DNA from: Pigoraptor chileana
Taxonomy: Eukaryota > Opisthokonta > Filasterea
Reading direction: 5' to 3'
Length of the DNA: 47,339 nt
NCBI GenBank assembly: GCA_943704495.1
Contig: CALSCR010003282.1
Span: 1 to 47,339 of the forward strand
Shown here piece by piece: positions 40,747 to 47,339 of this stretch. The position numbers and the translations under genes are program-made. The notes beneath the pieces are model-generated. The model had not been told where the DNA came from and did no database searches. It saw only the letters and a program-made list of their open reading frames with translations. Position 1 is the stretch's first letter, and every line of letters starts with the position of its first letter.

Positions 40747-43700
40747 ATGGATCCAAACACCAACAGCGGGAATGGAGTTGCGTCTGACCATCGTTACAGC
40801 GACGGCGATGCGGCTCCATCGGAGAGTGCGAATGCCGAAAATTATGACAATATTTCTGCATACGACTCTCCTCCGCAATCCCCCGTGAGGCGCCCTGTTG
40901 AATTGCACGGCGATGTTCTCAAAGATGCGCTCGATTATTGTGATCGAGAACCCATTCGGATGCCAGGCTGCGTGCAGCCGTTTGGAGCCGTTGTTGTTGT
41001 TCACGCAAGAACAATGCGCGTAGTAGCAGCGTCTACGAATCTCGAGGGTCTTGTCGGCGTGCCACTCGCATCACTGCGTGGCAAGACGTTCAGCGAGTCC
41101 TTTGGAGCGCAAGCTGCGAGTGTGTTGAAAAAGTTTCGTGCGTCGCCAATGTTGCATCACTTGCACGAGCAGCCTTTCAAAACACCGTGTGCCGATCCGC
41201 GCCCTGTTGCTTTCTCGATGCACAAGCAAGGAAAGCATCTTTTGGTTGAATTCGAAAACGTTGTAACATTTGACTCTTCTTTTGATATTAACCGCAACAT
41301 GCGACAGTCGCTTGAGAGAATCATCGCCACGGAGACTGTGGACTCTGTCGCACGCGGTGGGTCACCGTAATTTGGATCATTGTCTGAAATTCAGTGTGCT
41401 TTGTCATGCCTGCGTGGAAACAACGCCGGCTCACTTTATGTCACACCCATTTTTGCTGCACCATGCATTGTGCTTGTGCTTGTTGGACTCACTGTTTTTC
41501 TCTTCTGTGTTCCCTGGATTGCTCCTCCTCCTTCCCACGATAACAAATTCACGCATTTACATGCACACAACATGCATCCACACGCACAGTCCTATCCGAG
41601 GAAATGCGCCGCCTTGCCGGGTACGATCGCATTATGGTTTACCGCTTTGACGACGAATACAACGGGCAGGTCATTGCGGAATCGCGCAACGAGGCCGTCT
41701 ACGGCTCTTACATGGGACTGCGCTTCCCAGCGGCAGACATACCGCGCCAGGCACGCCAACTCTACCTCCGCAACTGGCTTCGGTGTGTCATGGACGTTGA
41801 TGCCGTCCCCAGCGCAGTCGTCGCCACCGATAACATTCGCGGGGAACCCAACGAGTGGCCATTGGACATGACCGATCTCCACTGTCGCGCCGTGTCGCCC
41901 GTCCACCTGCAGTATCTCCGCAATATGGCGGTGCGCGCATCCATGTCCCTTTCGATCGTGCACAACAACAAACTGTGGGGGCTCGTTGCATGCCACCACA
42001 CGAAGCCCATTTCGGTGCCCATTCGAATGCGATCGACGTTTGAGCTGATGGCAGTCGCCTTCAGCGCACACATTGGCCGCCTTCAAGAAACAGAGTACCA
42101 GCGTCACTGCCTCTCCTCCGAGCACACAATGCGGCGTCTTCTCGCGCACAATCCGGCCGCGAAGATCACTGATCTTCTCCGGTTTGTTGAGGCGAATGCG
42201 CCCGATTTGATGGGAATGTTCCGCGCTGATGGAATTGCGCTTGTTGCCGCAACGAACCTCGGTCCGCTCTTCTCTGTGGGCTACCTTCCACGGGTGACGC
42301 CCGGCATGTGGTACTGGCTGGAGGCTGCGTGCGGCTGGGATGGTTCTCGCATTGCGTGGACCAACTGCCTCAGTCGGTGCGCCGTCGACACGCCCGATGT
42401 GGTTGGTGGCGTGCTTGCAATGCCCGTGCCCAACAACCACTACCTGCTCGCCTTCCGCCGCGGAGTTGTCCAGACTGCTAATTGGGGTGGTGCAACTCCC
42501 GAAACTGTCAAGATGATGCCCATGCGGAAGGCATCCGAGGAGGTGATGGGCCCCCGCGTGTCGTTTGAGATGTGGCGCGTTGAATACCGCGACCGGTCGC
42601 TGCCGTGGTCGACGATTGAGCTGCGCGAGGCAGAGGCGCTCATGACGTTTTTGCGCGCGTCCTGCGAGGGCACGTGGCAGCCGGAGAAGGTTGCGGAGGC
42701 CGCCGCCGTCGCCGTCAAGGAGGAGGTCGGCGCGGGACCCATCTACACCGGCGCGCAGTCGGCATCGCATGCATTGTCGGTTGTCGAGGGATGTCTCGCG
42801 CTTCTTCGCGGGAGCGCCACGCGGGAACAGTCGTCGATTAAGGAGGCGTCCGACTTGCAGGGCCTGGTCGAGGGAATGCTCGACCTCTCAAAGGCAGACG
42901 CGGATCTCCTCACAATCGAGGCAAAGCCTTTTTCCATCCACGAAATCGCGGGCGCGTGCCTTGACGCTTCTCCGGCGGGCATACGCTCGTCGCTGAGGTG
43001 GGACGGCGGTGTGTGGGCCGTTGGAGACGGAATGGTTTTCCATCGAATCGTCGCGTCCATGATGCGCGCGACACTCGACGGCGCCAAGGGTGATGCGCAT
43101 CGCGTCGCGGTAGCAGTGACGACATCCCCGTGCCAGGCGCCCGATCTTCCTGCCACGAACAACAATTCGCGGTCTGCCGTGTTTGCGAGCAGCGGCACGC
43201 ATGGTGTGTCTGGACCTCTGTTCTCGGCGGAGCACATGTACGGTGGAACCCACGTGCCTCTCTCGTCGGCAAAGCGGGCGGCGGACGCGCAGGCGTCAAA
43301 CACGTCTGCGCCCGCGCCAGCCGCAGTCGGCGTCGAACAACGCCCCGTCGTTGTGGTGAAAGAAGCGCGCGGCGTCCGCGTCAAGGTGACGACCTCGTGC
43401 GCTTCGCCGACAATTGATTCCGACGGCGTTGAAAGCCTTTTTGAGCCCTTTTCGCTCTCCATAACCGGCGAGGATATCTCTCTCGCCGTCGCTCGAAAAC
43501 TGGCTGTTGCGATGCGGGGGCAGTTGGAGGGTCGCATTGCCTCGTCCACCGACGACCCTGCGTCTGCCCCCGAAATGATTCTTGAATTTGAAGTGGTCCT
43601 GCCAGAGTACGAGGCCGGTGACGACGGATCGACCATAAGCGGCATTGGGCGCTATTCGGACAGCTCGCGCTCGTCCTTTGCATCCGAGCACCCGCCGCCC

Positions 43701-44237
43701 GCGCCCAAGGAATCGACCGGCATACCCAGCCTGGAGCACATGCGGCTGCTACTGCTTGACGCCGACCCCATCAGCGTGCACGTCTTTCGCATTCTCGCGG
43801 CCAACTTTGGCGTCCGCGCAATTGAGGCCGTATCGGCGGGAGTGGACGCGATGCGAGTTCTCGGCATCGGCTCACCAAGCTGTGGGAAGCAGGCGGATGT
43901 TGTGTTTCTTGACCCCCGCGCGCCCGGTGCGCACGAGGCGCTGGCTATGATTGCGTCTGCCAGCTGCGTTCCCGTCGTTGTTATGGTGCATGGCGGCGCG
44001 AAACCAACGGATCTGAGCAACTGGATTGCACTGGGCGCCGACTCGTGCATTGCAACGCCGTGCCACTTTGACGAGCTCCGCGAAACGCTGGTGCGGTTCC
44101 GGCCGCAGGTGCTGGGCGAGCGTCTCGGGTCGTCGTCGGCGGCCCCCGCGGAACTGGCTTCGGCCCCTATCCCCGACGCCGCCGATCGGGACGACTCTGG
44201 TGAGCCGCAGCAGCGGAAAAAGCCCAGGACAAAATGA
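40747..44237 (+). CDS. Bacteriophytochrome-type phytochrome with degenerate kinase and receiver
   Basis: Two exons (40747-41356, 41590-44237) give 1085 aa. PAS domain (about 55-180): Cys65 precedes the REPIRMPGCVQPFG motif, the biliverdin-attachment position of bacterial and fungal phytochromes. GAF (about 205-370): RLAGYDRIMVYRF, FPAADIPRQAR (DIP at 253-255) and SPVHLQYLRNM with the conserved His309; Val308 occupies the plant-type Cys position. PHY (about 385-560): WGG at 502 and the tongue motif PRVSF at 525-529. So the red/far-red photosensory core looks intact. The output does not. The DHp-like helix pair (about 590-650; MLDLSKADADLL) lacks the H-box. The ATPase-like part (about 680-850) lacks N-box Asn and DxG, and G2 is GEDISL. 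The receiver (about 920-1040) keeps Asp978 but has lost the Lys (Thr1026) and the Thr/Ser. A Lys/Arg-rich end (RKKPRTK) may be a nuclear signal. Cytosolic or nuclear photoreceptor; partner unknown. Confidence 0.93.
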
Positions 44238-45135
44238 GCGTTGCTGTTTATGTAATGTATGTCGTGCCTGCCGAAATGCCATTGATTTTTTGTGTGTTAG
44301 GCAGCTTGTCGTGTGCGCGCGTATTCAGTTGTCTGTCTTTGATGCTTGCGTTAAGCGGTCACTCGCCGCTGCATTTTGTGTTGTTCATCGTCAACGTTTC
44401 TGTTTGCTCAATCGGCCTCCTCTGTAATTTCTTTTTCTTTGTTTGCCCGACGCGCCGGCGACGACACTGCTGGCACGTGTGACTAAATGTGATGTATGCA
44501 AATACAGATTGAGAACCAATTTCAGCGTCAAAACGTTGCTCAAGCGTGCGACTCGCATTCACGAAACAAATCAGTTACCAATTATTATTGCATGGGCCAA
44601 TTTGGTAGCGTAAGTGGACAAATTATTTAATGCCACTTTGCTTGTTTGATACTTTGTAGCAGAAACAACAAAAACAATAAAAATCTAACAGCGACAGCGG
44701 GGACCGCTTCCACAGCACTCCACGCAATCCATTCCAAGCCTATAAAGCATATTATATCGTAAGGTGACTCTGCAAACGAACAAGGTAGACTTGCGCAGGC
44801 AGTCCTCTTGACTACAGCGACACTACAGACACACTCCATCACACACGGCGGTCACAAAGCGTCCACAAGCGGGAGTGAGTGCACCCGGCACTCACTCCAG
44901 AATAGGTCAACACACATCAAAGCCCGGCAAGCCAGCACCAAGGCCCAACAATGACGACACAAACGAAAAGAAGAACAAGACATATGACACACGCGGGGAA
45001 GGAAAGTGGTGAATACACAGATGGAGAAAGACGCGCACGCGCGCACGCACGCACGCACGCATGAACCGACCCTGCGGCACGAACGGAGGGAGCAACACTG
45101 AAATGAATAAGACACATCGACGGCGTCTCTGTCAC
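44238..45135. other. Convergent intergenic region, phytochrome / CatSper-like channel
   Basis: 898-bp spacer of two 3' flanks. A CGCA-rich alternating tract lies at 45030-45062. An open frame right after the phytochrome stop is hydrophobic but overlaps its 3' flank and I do not call it. Confidence 0.6.
45030..45062. repeat. (GCAC)n tetranucleotide tract
   Basis: GCGCACGCGCGCACGCACGCACGCA-type alternating purine-pyrimidine tract in the 3' flank of the channel gene. The strictly alternating GC-rich sequence has Z-DNA potential. Confidence 0.85.
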
Positions 45136-46502
45136 TCATACAATTTCTTCCTCTTTCTTCTTGAGGTCCAGAGCGCACAACTCAATGAGCTTGTCAATGG
45201 CCACCCTCTGGGCGTTCATCTGGTCACCGGCGTAGTCCACGGCCGCCAGCAAGACGCCGTAGTGACGCAACAGCTCCTTTTCCCTGTAATGACGAGGCAT
45301 TCGGCGTTTCAGTGTTGGCCGCACTGCTCAGTACACACGCTTCGTTGGGTCAGCCCACACGTGACCAGCACGACAGCACGGCAGCAAAGGAAGGCACATT
45401 ATCGGGACAGTTGCGTCGCAATTTTGCACACACACCAAACCAAAACCAACAGAAGACAGAACAGTGTTGCAACCACGAGGCACTATATCCAATCAAGAAC
45501 AGCTGCGACAATCACCTTTGCTTGACGATCAATGGCGGGAAAAACAGCCGATCGTCCATCTGCGTATTGTCGCGATTGTGGTATCGCGTGCTGTGCACCT
45601 CCGGACGCACGATAGACTCGGCAACCTCCGTCATGACAGACTGGGAGTGCAAGAGGAGTCCGGGAAGTCATCAGGAGATAAGTATGACTGCGTCTGTATC
45701 TGTGCGGTGTGCGTGCGTGTGTGTCTGTCTGCGTGTGTTTGCATACACACACACACACTCTCTCTCTCTCGCTCTCTTGTATTGCGTATGTCTATTTGTG
45801 TAATGCACATGTGTCACATATATGTCGATTCTGTTGGGGGACATCGCGGCATGCAATCCTACCCTCTTCAGCACTCGCTTTGATTTCTGTTTGTCTTGTG
45901 CATTTTGGAGGTTGTCGACAATGACGGCCACCATCAAGCTGCACGCACAAAACGCAGGGGCGTTAGAGGGGCGCATGTAGACTAATACGCACGCATTGCT
46001 ACATGAATATCACGCAGGTGTGTGGCGGACAGCGTCCTTTCCACCCATAACATGCGATAACAAGCACAGAAACATCGCGCGCATTCAACCCGTGGGTTAA
46101 CGTCATGAATACACACATAAACATGTGTACATAAATGTGCACACAGACAACTATATATAAAAACACTCGACCGCAACCCACTTGATGAGCACAAAAGTGC
46201 ACAGAACGATGAAGGACACAAGGTACACAAAGATGTGTGCGTTGTTTGTGTCCTCATCGGCGTTGTCACTATACATAAAAAACCAATCGTCCATCGTCAT
46301 TAGCTGAAATAGCGTCATGAACGTCCGGCCTAGCGATCCGAATCTGTCAGGATCAATCGAGGCGTAAAGCGAGCGGCCAATAACCGCGAACACGTCTGTC
46401 GGTTGCGTAATTCGGCGGCAAGAAGGACAAGCAATGTGGGTGATGCGCGTGTAGGTCAAGGATAGAGACAATGCCCACAATGCAAGGAACGTACAGACTT
46501 TA

Positions 46503-46533
<31 letters not shown>

Positions 46534-47191
46534 GTGTGCATTTCGAGTATTATGCGTGCATCAACAGCTTCCAACAGCACACACCAGATTTCTGTCACTC
46601 AAACACCCCTACGCAACCCGTCTAGTCCAAAACAGCCCCTAAAACACACACGGAGGAGAGAGAGAGATGGACGAGATTAGACAAGGGAAGAGCCAGTGTT
46701 GTTGCGGTGTGGCAAGATGAGATTAAGTGGCGGCGGATACACATGACGACACCGATGAGCGCGAGAATGTTTCGCATTGCAGGAATCGATTTGAGCAGCG
46801 TTGAGACAATAACTTGAAGGCTGCGCAGAAATTTGATCGACCGCAGCACACGCAGCGCACGGATTGCTCGAATCGCTCTGTTGCGTATGAGCCAGTTTGC
46901 GATTTGTGTGTGTGTGTGTGTGTGTGTGGGGGTGTACTATTGTGAGTCCCAGGTCCCCGTCGAGGCATAAACGCCAAGTGACAATTGGTTTGGTGCCGAT
47001 GGGTATTGATTGCATATTCACGCCAAAGAATAGAGTTGCGAGTCGCATAACATCGATACCGCAGACCATTATGCATAAATGTCCGCACCTGAAGATTCGT
47101 AGCAATCTGAAAATTTTCGGATCGAAAGCAGACACGGTGACAGCGAGTGGCAGAACGAGATCCAGAATGCTCGCCAATACAATGAGAAAGT
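45136..47191 (-). CDS. CatSper-like voltage-gated cation channel subunit (5' truncated)
   Basis: Six exons on the minus strand (47191-47089, 46877-46741, 46395-46182, 45938-45863, 45640-45516, 45283-45136) give 267 codons to the stop; the start lies beyond the right edge. In order: S3 (FLIVLASILDLVLPLAV), a long S4 with Arg about every third residue (RAIRAIRALRVLRSIKFLR), S5 (MRNILALIGVVMYVFAVIG), a pore loop FMTLFQLMTMDDWFFMY with TxDxW, and S6 (FIVLCTFVLINLMVAVIVDN). A cytosolic tail follows, with a coiled-coil-like helix (REKELLRHYGVLLAAVDYAG, then QRVAIDKLIEL). A single Asp-containing TxDxW pore and no second repeat fit a CatSper-type subunit of a Ca2+-selective flagellar channel; a four-repeat Cav would continue. 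Another one-domain channel family is possible. Exon joins across S4 and S5 restore canonical sequence. Confidence 0.85.
46503..46538. repeat. (GT)n tract in a channel intron
   Basis: TG-dinucleotide tract with a short TATA interruption inside the intron 46396-46740. A similar (TG)n tract lies at 46903-46929 in the next intron (46878-47088). Confidence 0.9.
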
Positions 47192-47339
47192 CTGCAGTAA
47201 GTAAGGATGGACGGTCGAGTTCAGGAGAAAGACGACCGAAAAGTGCAAAAACACCAACAATGAGCGATGATGTACAATTTGAACATCAACATCACATATG
47301 CCCCCACACAACATCAGCTGAGCCCCAGAGATCCCCGGG
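47192..47339 (-). other. Intron of the channel gene at the window edge
   Basis: Sequence upstream (minus strand) of the S3 exon. A pyrimidine-rich stretch leads to the CAG acceptor at 47194-47192. I tried to find an S2 exon here (a candidate reads MFKLYIIAH) but no donor of the required phase fits, so earlier exons presumably lie outside the window. Confidence 0.5.

Noticed and set aside
41592-42770. 392-codon minus-strand frame opposite the phytochrome GAF/PHY region
   Set aside because: Antisense shadow of a conserved domain; no domain of its own.
1-47339. CRISPR arrays, rRNA, tRNA genes, viral or transposase genes
   Set aside because: None seen. The direct repeats present are intronic or spacer minisatellites without spacers, and no frame resembles a transposase, integrase or polymerase.

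Overview
This window is nuclear DNA of a unicellular eukaryote. Genes are split by short spliceosomal introns (roughly 100-600 bp). All three stop codons are used in the standard way, and low-complexity TG/AC and TC tracts fill introns and spacers. I reconstructed eleven multi-exon genes plus the last exon of a twelfth by joining reading frames at GT..AG sites and checking phase and family motifs. The gene set (GAP1-type RasGAP with a Btk zinc motif, beta-TrCP, UNC119, PHF12/Rco1-like, WBP4, a CatSper-like channel and a bilin-type phytochrome) fits a free-living protist near animals/fungi or amoebae. I cannot name the lineage. UNC119 and the CatSper-like channel hint at a flagellated stage; this is inference.

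Layout, left to right. 1-323: (AC)n, then the final exon of a membrane protein (+). 1595-4489 (-): GAP1-family RasGAP. 5360-14416 (+): GCN1, divergent from the RasGAP. 15764-22564 (+): PHF12/Rco1-like double-PHD protein. 23456-25094 (-): UNC119. 25672-26940 (-): HSCB. 27834-30432 (+): beta-TrCP, divergent from HSCB. 31845-35525 (+): Pelota. 36140-37127 (-): MED28-like Mediator subunit. 37486-38839 (+): WBP4-like splicing factor, divergent from MED28. 40747-44237 (+): phytochrome with degenerate histidine-kinase and receiver modules. 45136 to beyond the right edge (-): CatSper-like cation channel.

Most genes are conserved housekeeping genes: translation surveillance and stress (GCN1, Pelota), Fe-S assembly (HSCB), ubiquitylation (beta-TrCP), chromatin/transcription (PHF12, MED28), splicing (WBP4), lipid-modified cargo transport (UNC119) and Ras signalling (RasGAP). 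They do not form one pathway.

The most notable items are: (1) a phytochrome that keeps a biliverdin-type photosensory core while its kinase and receiver parts have lost their catalytic residues; (2) a dispersed repeat of about 60-75 bp with a GTGGAGTCCATGGGCACAG core, found in introns and one spacer, always in the sense direction of a neighbouring gene, with a tandem array inside Pelota intron 1; (3) splice donors that mostly have G at +3; (4) a WBP4 gene whose start codon appears to be split by an intron and whose product lacks WW domains.
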